A stretch of 6,962 bases of DNA from Faecousia sp. GTDB taxonomy: Bacteria > Bacillota > Clostridia > Oscillospirales > Oscillospiraceae. The notes under the pieces are model-generated. The model was given only the letters and a program-made list of their open reading frames with translations, made no database searches and was not told the origin of the DNA. Positions 1 through 5,919 of the stretch are shown in pieces (position 1 is the first letter of the stretch; each line of letters opens with the position of its first letter). Location of the stretch: assembly GCA_029258495.1 (NCBI GenBank), contig JARHYV010000058.1, positions 1 to 6,962 of the forward strand, read 5' to 3'. A program made the position numbers and the translations under genes.

Positions 1-431
1 CCTGTGCATTCCCTGCCGGGCCTGCGATGAATCGGAGCATGGATCTGCCTCTGAGCATCAGCCGCACCGTCCTATGGATGGGCGCACTGTACCGTCTGTC
101 GGGATTTTTGCACTGGGGGTTCAACTACTACATCGGTGATGACATCTGGAACCGTGCCTGCTGTCCTCACAAGGGTGCGCTGCTGCCTGCCGGCGATGCC
201 CACATCGTCTATCCCGGAACTACGGGCCCTTGGCGGAGCATGCGATTTGAAGCGCAGCGCGGAGGTGCCGAGGACTATGATCTGCTCGTGCAGGCGATCG
301 AGCGTGATCCGGCATTTGCAGACCGGCTCATCCAGACCGTCTGCACCACCTTCCGTGACTATTCCCGCTCCGGTGCAGAGGTCTTGAACGCACGCAGAAT
401 GCTCTTGGAATTTCTGGATCAGCCACTGTAA
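1..431 (+). CDS. DUF4091 domain-containing protein, C-terminal fragment
   Basis: This is the 3' end of a gene that begins left of the window. The frame is open to the left edge (first full codon at position 3), so the Met at 27 is internal, not the start; about 142 residues are visible. The visible part shows the typical C-terminal pattern of DUF4091 proteins: a 'CAFPAGPAMNRSMDLP' segment, then an Arg-rich helix, then 'LSGFLHWGFNYY', and later 'AGDAHIVYPG' followed by 'SMRFEAQRGGAEDYDLL'. DUF4091 is found in large glycoside-hydrolase-like proteins of gut and environmental bacteria, where this region is thought to complete a TIM-barrel-type catalytic fold. The exact substrate is unknown and cannot be inferred from this fragment. 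The family call rests on remembered motif similarity; the identity of the N-terminal part is unseen. It ends at a TAA and is followed by a strong hairpin at 446-485. Confidence 0.72.
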   Translation, partial: CAFPAGPAMNRSMDLPLSISRTVLWMGALYRLSGFLHWGFNYYIGDDIWNRACCPHKGALLPAGDAHIVYPGTTGPWRSMRFEAQRGGAEDYDLLVQAIERDPAFADRLIQTVCTTFRDYSRSGAEVLNARRMLLEFLDQPL

Positions 432-445
432 CCCACATCTCAAAA

Positions 446-485
446 CACCCCCGAGCATCCGAAAAGCTCCGGACGCTCGGGGGTG
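446..485 (+). terminator. Strong hairpin after the DUF4091 gene, possible terminator without U-tract
   Basis: An 11-bp perfect stem (CACCCCCGAGC at 446-456 with GCTCGGGGGTG at 475-485) continues, after one mismatch, into a 4-bp inner stem (TCCG/CGGA) with an 8-nt loop. It starts 14 nt after the stop codon. No run of T follows on the + strand. On the other strand the stem is followed by TTTT, so it could stop transcription coming from the right, or act as an mRNA 3'-end stabiliser. The structure is certain; its role as a terminator is only probable. Confidence 0.55.
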
Positions 486-545
486 CCATGCTATTGTGCC
501 GGATACTGCCTTCTCCACGAAAACAAGCGGTTTTCGGAAATCAAG

Positions 546-574
546 TTGCACACCCCTGCGGGATATTGTATGAT
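546..574 (+). promoter_or_regulatory. Sigma-A-type promoter for the MazG-like gene
   Basis: TTGCAC (546-551) and TATGAT (569-574) are separated by exactly 17 bp, and each hexamer has one mismatch or two to consensus. The -10 ends 39 bp before the ATG at 614, leaving a short 5' leader that holds the ribosome binding site AAAGGAG. The position between the upstream hairpin and the gene supports it. Confidence 0.7.
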
Positions 575-613
575 ATAGAAAACCAAGCTATTATAAAAGG
601 AGTGTGCAGCACT

Positions 614-961
614 ATGACACAGCAAACCATCGACATGATCCTAAAGTTTCGGGATGACCGCAACTGGAAACAGTTCCACAATCCAAAAGATCTCTCCATC
701 TCCCTCTGTCTGGAGGCCGCAGAGCTTTTGGAGGTATTCCAGTGGAGTGGGACAGATCTTGTGTGCGCCGAAAAACTGGACAAGATCCGGGAGGAACTTG
801 CCGATGTGATCTGCTACAGCGTCCTCCTTGCCGATGCATGCGGATTGGATCTGGACGAGATCGTTCAGGCAAAGGTCAAGCGCAATGGGGAAAAATATCC
901 CATCAGTCAAGCCTATAACAACAAAGCCAAATATACCGAACTGGATCATTCCGACAAATAA
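614..961 (+). CDS. MazG-like nucleotide pyrophosphohydrolase (RS21-C6/DCTPP1 type)
   Basis: This 115-residue protein fits the all-alpha NTP pyrophosphohydrolase superfamily, single-domain MazG-like/RS21-C6 branch, which hydrolyses (d)NTPs to monophosphate and pyrophosphate and clears non-canonical nucleotides. Visible signatures are the N-terminal 'RDDRNWKQFHNPKDL' block, the first metal-binding helix 'EAAELLEVFQW' (ExxE type), the second helix 'EELADVICY' (ExxD type), and the C-terminal 'KRNGEKYP' motif typical of the family. Length is normal for the branch. The ATG at 614 is chosen because AAAGGAG (596-602) lies 11 nt upstream, a promoter lies at 546-574, and family homology starts just there; the open frame extends back to 488, but that part is not family-like and overlaps the promoter. 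The actual nucleotide preferred is not predictable. No toxin-antitoxin partner is next to it. It probably shares a transcript with the downstream membrane protein gene. Confidence 0.88.
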   Translation: MTQQTIDMILKFRDDRNWKQFHNPKDLSISLCLEAAELLEVFQWSGTDLVCAEKLDKIREELADVICYSVLLADACGLDLDEIVQAKVKRNGEKYPISQAYNNKAKYTELDHSDK

Positions 962-1018
962 TATGCATATCTGCTTTTGATGCACATACCGTCTTCGCCA
1001 ATGCCGGAGGTAACAAGC

Positions 1019-1756
1019 ATGGAAATCCTCTTTATTTTTTATGATACTCTGGGAAAATATCTGCTTTTGTTCAGCCTTATTGTACTGTTCAATAATCGGG
1101 GAGAATTTTACAGCCTGCTCCACGGTCAAACGAAAGGGATGTCACGGGCAGCCAAGTGCAAGCTGCTGCTCAAGCTGCTCTTTGTTCTGGTGTTTGGGTT
1201 CGGATATATCATCTACTCGATCCTGCAGACAAATTCATCCGCCTTGAATGAGCTTATGCAGTTCTGTTTCATCTTCTCCCCTGCGATCCTGCTTACTACG
1301 CTTGCAACCTATACTGCAAAAATCAAGGGCACTTCTGATGAGCAAACACAAGGTGCGTCACCAGGTGATTATGTTATCCGTCATGATCGATCCCTATTTT
1401 GGCTGTTTCTTGTTTTCTTCTGCATTTCTGTTGGATTTCTTTTTTATTTCTTCTCAAAGCACGAAAATGGATGGCGCACGATCTGTGCATTTTTGTTTGC
1501 TGTCGGAGAGCTGTTCGGCATTCTGAATGCCCTTTTCTGGAAAGTCACTGTAACCGGTATGGAGATCATCTACCACCCTACCTTCGGCCGCACACAGATC
1601 TATTATTTCCCTCAGATCACCAAGGCAATCTGCAAGCGCAGCGGTGCAATGCAGATCTATATCGGGGACAAGCGGATCCTCACATTTGACAGCAGTCTGG
1701 ATCTTACCCCCTTTGTTGCGCAGATGCATCAGCTCCAGATCCCAATACAAGAGTAA
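1019..1756 (+). CDS. Five-helix membrane protein with C-terminal PH-like domain, function unknown
   Basis: The function of this 245-residue protein is not recognised. Hydrophobic segments at about residues 5-24, 51-69, 80-98, 126-146 and 152-174 suggest five membrane helices, with a Ser/Gly/Gln-rich loop at about 101-124. The last ~70 residues are soluble and beta-rich, with the rhythm of a small bacterial PH-like domain: 'VTVTGMEIIYHPTFGRTQIYYF', then an 'ITKAICKR' strand, a short 'MQIYIGDKRILTF' hairpin and a final amphipathic helix. Such membrane-anchored PH-like proteins are common in Clostridia (YcxB/DUF6560-like), but this assignment is by pattern only. The ATG at 1019 has GGAGG (1006-1010) 8 nt upstream; an in-frame upstream start at 977 has no good ribosome binding site. 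The gene follows the MazG-like gene by 57 nt with no terminator between them, so the two are probably co-transcribed. The unit ends at the terminator at 1845-1879. Confidence 0.72.
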   Translation: MEILFIFYDTLGKYLLLFSLIVLFNNRGEFYSLLHGQTKGMSRAAKCKLLLKLLFVLVFGFGYIIYSILQTNSSALNELMQFCFIFSPAILLTTLATYTAKIKGTSDEQTQGASPGDYVIRHDRSLFWLFLVFFCISVGFLFYFFSKHENGWRTICAFLFAVGELFGILNALFWKVTVTGMEIIYHPTFGRTQIYYFPQITKAICKRSGAMQIYIGDKRILTFDSSLDLTPFVAQMHQLQIPIQE

Positions 1757-1844
1757 AACTCTACTTTTCAGATATTTGCCCCTCAATATGCGCTGCTGTC
1801 CATGGAAATTTTGTTAATTCTGAATCACCTAATGACATTTTTGC

Positions 1845-1879
1845 AAAGCGAACGGAGCCGGATGCTCCGTTCGCTTTTT
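1845..1879 (+). terminator. Rho-independent terminator after the PH-like membrane protein gene
   Basis: A perfect 14-bp stem (1845-1858 with 1864-1877; core GCGAACGGAGC/GCTCCGTTCGC) closes a 5-nt loop (CGGAT) and runs into TTTTT at 1875-1879. The matching AAA on the left arm makes it usable on both strands, but the genes on both sides point right. It separates the MazG/PH-like unit from the MATE gene. Confidence 0.9.
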
Positions 1880-1939
1880 ATATAGAAAAAGTATACAATC
1901 TTTTTTGGATTTCATGTGCATATACCATGATTGTGACTA

Positions 1940-1968
1940 TTTACATAGAATTTCCCCAGCAGTATAAT
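1940..1968 (+). promoter_or_regulatory. Sigma-A-type promoter for the first MATE gene
   Basis: TTTACA (1940-1945, one mismatch to TTGACA) and a perfect TATAAT (1963-1968) are spaced by 17 bp. The predicted transcript starts about 30 nt before the ATG at 2005, just long enough for the ribosome binding site. It lies downstream of the 1845-1879 terminator, so the MATE gene is probably transcribed by itself. Confidence 0.82.
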
Positions 1969-2004
1969 ACATGAGATTGAGATAAAAGTGTGAGGTGTTT
2001 TACA

Positions 2005-3357
2005 ATGAATCGAGATTTAACCGTTGGAAAACCTACGACAGTTCTGTGGAAGTTCTGCCTCCCATTATTTGGAAGTATCATCTTCCAGCAGCTGTACAAC
2101 ATCGCCGACAGTCTGGTCGCCGGCAGGTTCATCGGTGAAAATGCACTGGCAGCCGTAGGCAACAGCTACGAGATCACGCTGATCTTTATTGCGTTTGCCT
2201 TTGGCACCAATATCGGATGCTCCGTAATCGTTTCTCAGCTGTTTGGTGCAAAGCGCAACAAGGATCTGAAAACCGCCGTATACACCACCCTGATCGCAGG
2301 CGGCGTGCTGTGTGCCATCCTGATGCTGGGCGGTGTACTGTTCAGCGAGCAGCTGCTGCATCTGATCAATACCCCCGATAATGTAATGGATGATTCCATG
2401 CTTTATCTGGACATCTACATTCTGGGTCTTCCCTTTGTCTTCTATTACAATATCGCTACCGGCGTATTCTCTGCTCTGGGCGATTCCAAGACCCCATTCA
2501 TCTTCCTTGCTCTGTCCTCCACCGCGAACATTGCGGTAGATATCCTCTTTGTCACCGCCTTCCAGATGGGTGTTTCCGGTGTGGCATGGGCAACCTTCCT
2601 GTGTCAGGGGATCAGCTGTATTCTTGCCATCATCGTCATGTTCAAGCGGTTCCATACCATCAAATCCGACGAAAAAGCACCTCTCTTCTCCTGGTCGCTG
2701 CTGGGGCGGATCTCCGTGATTGCCATTCCCAGTATCCTGCAGCAGAGTTTCATTTCCGTTGGTAACATCATCATTCAGGGTGTCATCAATTCCTTTGGCT
2801 CCAGTGTTATGGCAGGATACAGTGCGTCCGTCAAGCTGAACAATCTGGTGATCTCCTCCATGACCACCCTCGGCAACGGCATCTCCAACTACACTGCCCA
2901 GAATTTGGGTGCCGGCAAGAACGACCGCATCCACGAGGGTTTCCATGCCGGACTGAAACTGGTGTGGGTGATCTGCATCCCCATCGTTGCGCTATACTTC
3001 TTCGCCGGTAAGAGCATGATGTCGATCTTCTTGGACGAACCCAATGGCGAGGCAATGGCCTCCGGTGTTCAGTTCCTGCAAATCGTTGCACCGTTCTACT
3101 TTATTGCAGCGGCAAAGCTGGTCTGCGACGGTATTCTGCGCGGCGCCGGCATGATGAAACAATTCATGGCTGCCACCTTTACAGACCTGATCCTTCGTGT
3201 GGTGCTTGCAAAGGTCTTTGCCATTACCTTCCATCTGGGTACCACCGGCATCTGGATGGCATGGCCTGTGGGCTGGTGTGTGGGAACGATCCTGTCCATC
3301 CTCTTCTATCGCACCGGTGCATGGAACAAAAAGCAAGCTGCTCTTGCAAATTCATAA
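2005..3357 (+). CDS. MATE family multi-antimicrobial extrusion transporter (YoeA-like)
   Basis: This 450-residue polytopic membrane protein belongs to the MATE family, which uses Na+ or H+ gradients to export cationic drugs, dyes or metabolites. Evidence is the N-terminal 'LTVGKPTTVLWKFCLPLF' lead-in, the family block 'QQLYNIADSLVAGRFIGENA' followed by 'LAAVG', the 'SVIVSQLFGAKR' motif, the 'ATGVFSALGDSKTPF' motif closing the first repeat, and the second-repeat echoes 'QQSFISVGNIIIQGVINSFG' and 'NYTAQNLGAGKNDR'. Length and the two-repeat, 12-helix layout are normal for the family. The ATG at 2005 is preferred over the in-frame GTG at 1990, because GAGGTG (1992-1997) sits 7 nt before it and would be the start's own Shine-Dalgarno. 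It is monocistronic, with its own promoter and terminator. The exported substrate cannot be predicted. A paralogue begins at 6436. Confidence 0.93.
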   Translation: MNRDLTVGKPTTVLWKFCLPLFGSIIFQQLYNIADSLVAGRFIGENALAAVGNSYEITLIFIAFAFGTNIGCSVIVSQLFGAKRNKDLKTAVYTTLIAGGVLCAILMLGGVLFSEQLLHLINTPDNVMDDSMLYLDIYILGLPFVFYYNIATGVFSALGDSKTPFIFLALSSTANIAVDILFVTAFQMGVSGVAWATFLCQGISCILAIIVMFKRFHTIKSDEKAPLFSWSLLGRISVIAIPSILQQSFISVGNIIIQGVINSFGSSVMAGYSASVKLNNLVISSMTTLGNGISNYTAQNLGAGKNDRIHEGFHAGLKLVWVICIPIVALYFFAGKSMMSIFLDEPNGEAMASGVQFLQIVAPFYFIAAAKLVCDGILRGAGMMKQFMAATFTDLILRVVLAKVFAITFHLGTTGIWMAWPVGWCVGTILSILFYRTGAWNKKQAALANS

Positions 3358-3362
3358 TGCCC

Positions 3363-3401
3363 AATCAGCACTTCTGTACACGCAGGAGTGCTGATTTTTT
3401 T
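3363..3401 (+). terminator. Rho-independent terminator after the first MATE gene
   Basis: The stem AATCAGCACT (3363-3372) with AGTGCTGATT (3387-3396) extends inward by four more pairs, one of them G-U, to close a 6-nt loop (3377-3382). An uninterrupted T-run follows to 3401. It begins 5 nt after the MATE stop codon and ends only 10 bp before the -35 of the next operon. Confidence 0.92.
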
Positions 3402-3410
3402 AATTTGTTA

Positions 3411-3439
3411 TTGACATATGCCATAAATAGTCTTATAAT
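3411..3439 (+). promoter_or_regulatory. Perfect-consensus promoter of the DUF134/NifX/ATPase operon
   Basis: TTGACA (3411-3416) and TATAAT (3434-3439) both match the sigma-A consensus exactly, with the optimal 17-bp spacer. Such a strong promoter normally needs a repressor. The palindrome at 3412-3423 covers its -35, and a second copy lies just after the expected transcription start (about 3446), so repression by the first gene product is plausible. Confidence 0.9.
3412..3423. promoter_or_regulatory. Putative operator copy 1, overlapping the -35 box
   Basis: TGACATATGCCA is a 12-bp near-palindrome with one mismatched pair. It covers the -35 hexamer. It is part of a longer 15-bp direct repeat, CATATGCCATAAATA (3415-3429), which returns with one change at 3455-3469. 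A protein bound here would block RNA polymerase. That it is an operator is inference from symmetry, repetition and position. Confidence 0.6.
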
Positions 3440-3451
3440 ACTGATAGTAAA

Positions 3452-3463
3452 TGGCATATGCCA
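3452..3463. promoter_or_regulatory. Putative operator copy 2, just downstream of the transcription start
   Basis: TGGCATATGCCA is a perfect 12-bp palindrome. It is centred 40 bp (close to four helical turns) from copy 1 and is followed by the same AT-rich flank (CAAATA versus TAAATA). It lies between the expected start of transcription and the ribosome binding site AGGAG (3472-3476). The pair brackets the promoter, an arrangement typical of repressor sites. The likely ligand is the DUF134 helix-turn-helix protein encoded immediately downstream. Confidence 0.6.
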
Positions 3464-3485
3464 CAAATAATAGGAGATGAACCAA

Positions 3486-4208
3486 ATGCCCAGACCACGA
3501 AAATGCAGAAAAGTTTGCCAAATGCCCTCTACTCTGGCATTTGGCCCCATTGCTCCAGATTCAGCCGTCCCCGATGTGATCCTGACCGTCGATGAATACG
3601 AGGCCATCCGCCTGATCGATAAGCAGGGGTTTTCTCAGGAGGAGTGCGGCAGCTATATGAATATCGCCCGCACCACCGTTCAGCAGATCTACACCTCAGC
3701 CCGAAAGAAACTGGCAGATGCCCTTGTAGACGGTCTGAGCATCCGGATCGAGGGTGGTGACTATCAGCTGTGCAGCGGACACGAGCCATACTGCGGCTGC
3801 GGCGGCTGCCGCAAGCATCGTCAAACTCCATGCGCAGAAAATCAGGAGGAAAAAGCTATGAAAATCGCGATCCCATTGGATGAAGATCAGCAGAGCGTCT
3901 GCCCGACCTTTGCCCGTGCCCCTTACTTCCTTATTGCAGGAGCAGACGGTCAGCAGATCCTTGAAAATCCTGCCGCTCAGGCACAGGGTGGTGCCGGACT
4001 TCAGGCTGCCCAATTTTTACTGGATCAGAATATTACCGATCTGATCACCGTGCGATGCGGGCAGAATGCTGCGGATGTCTTCCATGCCGCCGGCATGAAG
4101 ATCTATCAGGCAAGCGGCAGCTGTGCACAGGAGGATCTGGAAAAGCATGCATCCGGCAATCTGGAAATTTTGACCCATTTCCACGCAGGATTTCAGGGCA
4201 TCCAATGA
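3486..4208 (+). CDS. DUF134 helix-turn-helix regulator fused to a NifB/NifX-type cluster-binding domain
   Basis: This 240-residue protein joins two domains. Residues 1-95 are a DUF134 domain: the characteristic 'MPRPRKCRKVC' start with C7 and C11, 'VILTVDEYEAIRLID', then a sigma-like helix-turn-helix at about 49-75 ('SQEECGSYMNIARTTVQQIY') and 'ALVDGLSIRIEGG'. A Cys-rich linker follows, with C96, C103, C105, C108 and C116, able in principle to hold a metal or Fe-S cluster. Residues 125-240 are a COG1433 (NifX/NafY/MTH1175-like) domain: 'MKIAIPLDEDQQSVCPTFAR', 'AAQAQGGAGLQAAQFLL', 'TVRCGQNAADVF', 'HFHAGFQG'. The family binds Fe-Mo or Mo/Cu type clusters. The likely role is a metal- or cluster-sensing transcription factor controlling its own operon. 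The ATG at 3486 is chosen, 9 nt after AGGAG; the ATG at 3477 directly abuts that site and gives an atypical N-terminus. The stop overlaps the next start (ATGA). An internal start at 3858 may yield the second domain alone. Confidence 0.88.
   Translation: MPRPRKCRKVCQMPSTLAFGPIAPDSAVPDVILTVDEYEAIRLIDKQGFSQEECGSYMNIARTTVQQIYTSARKKLADALVDGLSIRIEGGDYQLCSGHEPYCGCGGCRKHRQTPCAENQEEKAMKIAIPLDEDQQSVCPTFARAPYFLIAGADGQQILENPAAQAQGGAGLQAAQFLLDQNITDLITVRCGQNAADVFHAAGMKIYQASGSCAQEDLEKHASGNLEILTHFHAGFQGIQ
3844..3860 (+). promoter_or_regulatory. Internal Shine-Dalgarno and in-frame ATG inside the DUF134-NifX gene
   Basis: A perfect AGGAGG (3844-3849) stands 8 nt before an in-frame ATG (3858-3860), exactly at the border between the Cys-rich linker and the NifX-like domain. 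This is the strongest-looking Shine-Dalgarno of the operon. Initiation here would give a free 116-residue COG1433 protein (3858-4208) of normal stand-alone length, beginning 'MKIAIP' as such proteins do. The sequence element is certain; its use is inferred. Confidence 0.6.
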
Positions 4209-5035
4209 AGATCGCCGTACTCAGCGGAAAAGGCGGTGCCGGAAAAACCATGGTCGCAGTCAATCTTGCGGCTGCTGCGGGTCATGCAGCCTATATCGAC
4301 TGTGATGTGGAAGAACCCAACGGACGGCTTTTTCTGAAACCGGAACACCTGCAGCAGACCCCGGTCTGCACCCCACTTCCCTCCTTTGATGCAGAAAAAT
4401 GCACAGGCTGCCGGAAATGTGTGGAATTCTGCAGGTTCCATGCGCTGATCTATATCCGTGAAAAACCGATGATTTTTCCCGAGGTCTGCCACAGCTGCGG
4501 CGGATGCATGCTGGTATGTCCGGAGCATGCCGTCACCGAGCAGCAAAAACAAATCGGCTTTCTCGAAACCGGGAGCCACGGAACCATTCAGGTCATAACC
4601 GGCGAGCTGAACCCCGGCGAAACCTCCGGCATCCCGATCATCCGACAGGCTCTGAACAGCGCAGACTCCGGCATAACGGTCATCGACTGCCCTCCCGGCA
4701 GCGCTTGCAGCGTCATGGAATGTGTTTGTCATGCAGATTACTGCCTACTTGTGGCAGAGCCCACCGCTTTCGGCTTTCACAATTTCAAAATGGTATATGA
4801 GCTTGTTACCCTGCTTGGCAAGCCCTGCGGTGTGGTGATCAACAAAGGTAATGTCCCTTATGAGCCTCTGGAGCAATTCTGTATTGCAAACGGCATCTCC
4901 ATTCTTGATCGGATCGACTACGATCCCCTTGTTGCGTCGGCAGCCGCTCAGGGAAAGATCCTCTGCCAAGAGCGTCCTGATTTCGGGAAACGGTTCCGGA
5001 ATATTCTGTCTGCCATCGGAGGGGGATGTCTATGA
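4205..5035 (+). CDS. MinD/Mrp-superfamily ATPase with inserted 2x[4Fe-4S] ferredoxin domain (COG1149), first copy
   Basis: This 276-residue cytoplasmic protein is a deviant-Walker P-loop ATPase. The P-loop GKGGAGKT is at residues 8-15, with signature Lys9 and catalytic Lys14, the switch I-like 'IDCDVEEPN' at 31-39, and the switch II 'VIDCPPG' around Asp161. Between them sits a bacterial ferredoxin insert with two complete CxxCxxCxxxC motifs (C66/C69/C72/C76 and C95/C98/C101/C105); only the second is followed by the usual Pro. This layout defines COG1149, related to Mrp/NBP35/ApbC cluster carriers and to ATPases of the ORP system of anaerobes. Likely role: ATP-dependent handling or electron delivery during assembly of a metallocluster carried by the neighbouring NifX-like proteins. 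Its ATG overlaps the previous stop (ATGA), implying translational coupling, and its own stop overlaps the next gene's start. The substrate is unknown. Confidence 0.92.
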   Translation: MKIAVLSGKGGAGKTMVAVNLAAAAGHAAYIDCDVEEPNGRLFLKPEHLQQTPVCTPLPSFDAEKCTGCRKCVEFCRFHALIYIREKPMIFPEVCHSCGGCMLVCPEHAVTEQQKQIGFLETGSHGTIQVITGELNPGETSGIPIIRQALNSADSGITVIDCPPGSACSVMECVCHADYCLLVAEPTAFGFHNFKMVYELVTLLGKPCGVVINKGNVPYEPLEQFCIANGISILDRIDYDPLVASAAAQGKILCQERPDFGKRFRNILSAIGGGCL

Positions 5036-5895
5036 AACGCCTGTTGATCCTGAGCGGTAAGGGCGGCACCGGAAAAACCACCACTGCCGCTGCTTTCATC
5101 CGCTTTTCCGGCGCCCAAGCCATCGCCGACTGCGATGTGGATGCGCCCAATCTTCACCTTGTGACACAACAGGAGGATGCTCCCATCTGCACCGATTTCT
5201 TCGGCGGAGAAAAGGCAGCTATCGATCCCAACCGATGCATCGCCTGCGACCAATGCCGGCAGCACTGTCGGTTTGATGCGATCAAGATCTCCGGCAGCCG
5301 ATATCAGGTGGACGAATTTGCCTGCGAGGGATGCGGCGTATGCGCCTATGTATGTCCCCATGATGCCGTGGCTCTGCACCCGGATATTGCAGGCAGCCGA
5401 CAGCTGTATGCCGGAAACCGGGTCTTTTCCACTGCCTCACTGAAAATGGGACGAGGCAATTCCGGGAAACTGGTATCTGAAGTAAAGCTTGCCATGATGA
5501 AAAACGTAAAGAATGCGGCGCTTGCCATCATCGACGGCTCCCCCGGCATCGGATGCCCCGTGATCTCGTCCATCAGCGGCGTGGATCTGGTACTGATCGT
5601 CGCCGAACCAAGCTTATCCGGCATCAGCGACCTGAAACGTCTTGTGCAAACGATCCGGTCGTTCCAGACAAATGCAGCCGTATGCATCAACAAATGGGAT
5701 GTATCCCCTGAGCGTACAAGGGAAATCGAGTCCTTCTGCAACGCAAATCAAATCCCCTTTGTCGGCAGGATCCCCTATGATCCGGCAGCCTCCCATGCAA
5801 TCAACGCAGGTCTGAGCGTTGCGGATCTGGACTGCCCAGCCCGGGATGCATTGAAACAAATCTATGAAACTACAAGCCTTCTGCTTGCAAAATAA
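5032..5895 (+). CDS. MinD/Mrp-superfamily ATPase with inserted 2x[4Fe-4S] ferredoxin domain (COG1149), second copy
   Basis: This is the tandem paralogue of the preceding gene, 287 residues. The P-loop GKGGTGKT is at 9-16 (signature Lys10, Lys15), followed by 'ADCDVDAPN' at 32-40. Two full ferredoxin motifs follow, C69/C72/C75/C79 and C98/C101/C104/C108, and switch II 'IIDGSPG' lies around Asp168. Compared with the first copy it has the canonical GKTTT P-loop end and a longer segment between ferredoxin and switch II, with 'RGNSGKLVSEVK' typical of COG1149 proteins. Tandem pairs are common in this family, and a heterodimer is possible, since MinD-type ATPases act as ATP-sandwiched dimers. The ATG at 5032 (9 nt after GGAGG at 5018-5022) is preferred over the ATG at 5026, which directly abuts the Shine-Dalgarno. 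The start overlaps the upstream stop by 4 nt; 24 nt separate its stop from the next gene. Confidence 0.92.
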   Translation: MKRLLILSGKGGTGKTTTAAAFIRFSGAQAIADCDVDAPNLHLVTQQEDAPICTDFFGGEKAAIDPNRCIACDQCRQHCRFDAIKISGSRYQVDEFACEGCGVCAYVCPHDAVALHPDIAGSRQLYAGNRVFSTASLKMGRGNSGKLVSEVKLAMMKNVKNAALAIIDGSPGIGCPVISSISGVDLVLIVAEPSLSGISDLKRLVQTIRSFQTNAAVCINKWDVSPERTREIESFCNANQIPFVGRIPYDPAASHAINAGLSVADLDCPARDALKQIYETTSLLLAK

Positions 5896-5919
5896 TACTT
5901 GATAAAAGGAGTAATCATT

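Noticed and set aside
614..961. MazG-like protein as part of a toxin-antitoxin or phage-defence system
   Set aside because: No mazE/mazF or other toxin gene is adjacent; the RS21-C6-type sequence fits housekeeping nucleotide clean-up.
961..970. ATATGCATAT palindrome between the MazG-like and PH-like genes
   Set aside because: A single short AT-rich palindrome with no repeat and no promoter next to it; not enough to call an operator.
1895..1934. ACAATC/GATTGT inverted repeat upstream of the first MATE promoter
   Set aside because: Only 6 bp with a 28-nt gap in AT-rich DNA; expected by chance.
2065..2946. Long open frame on the - strand (293 codons)
   Set aside because: It lies fully antisense to the well-supported MATE gene, its translation is low-complexity and hydrophilic with no family motif, and it has no ribosome binding site of note.
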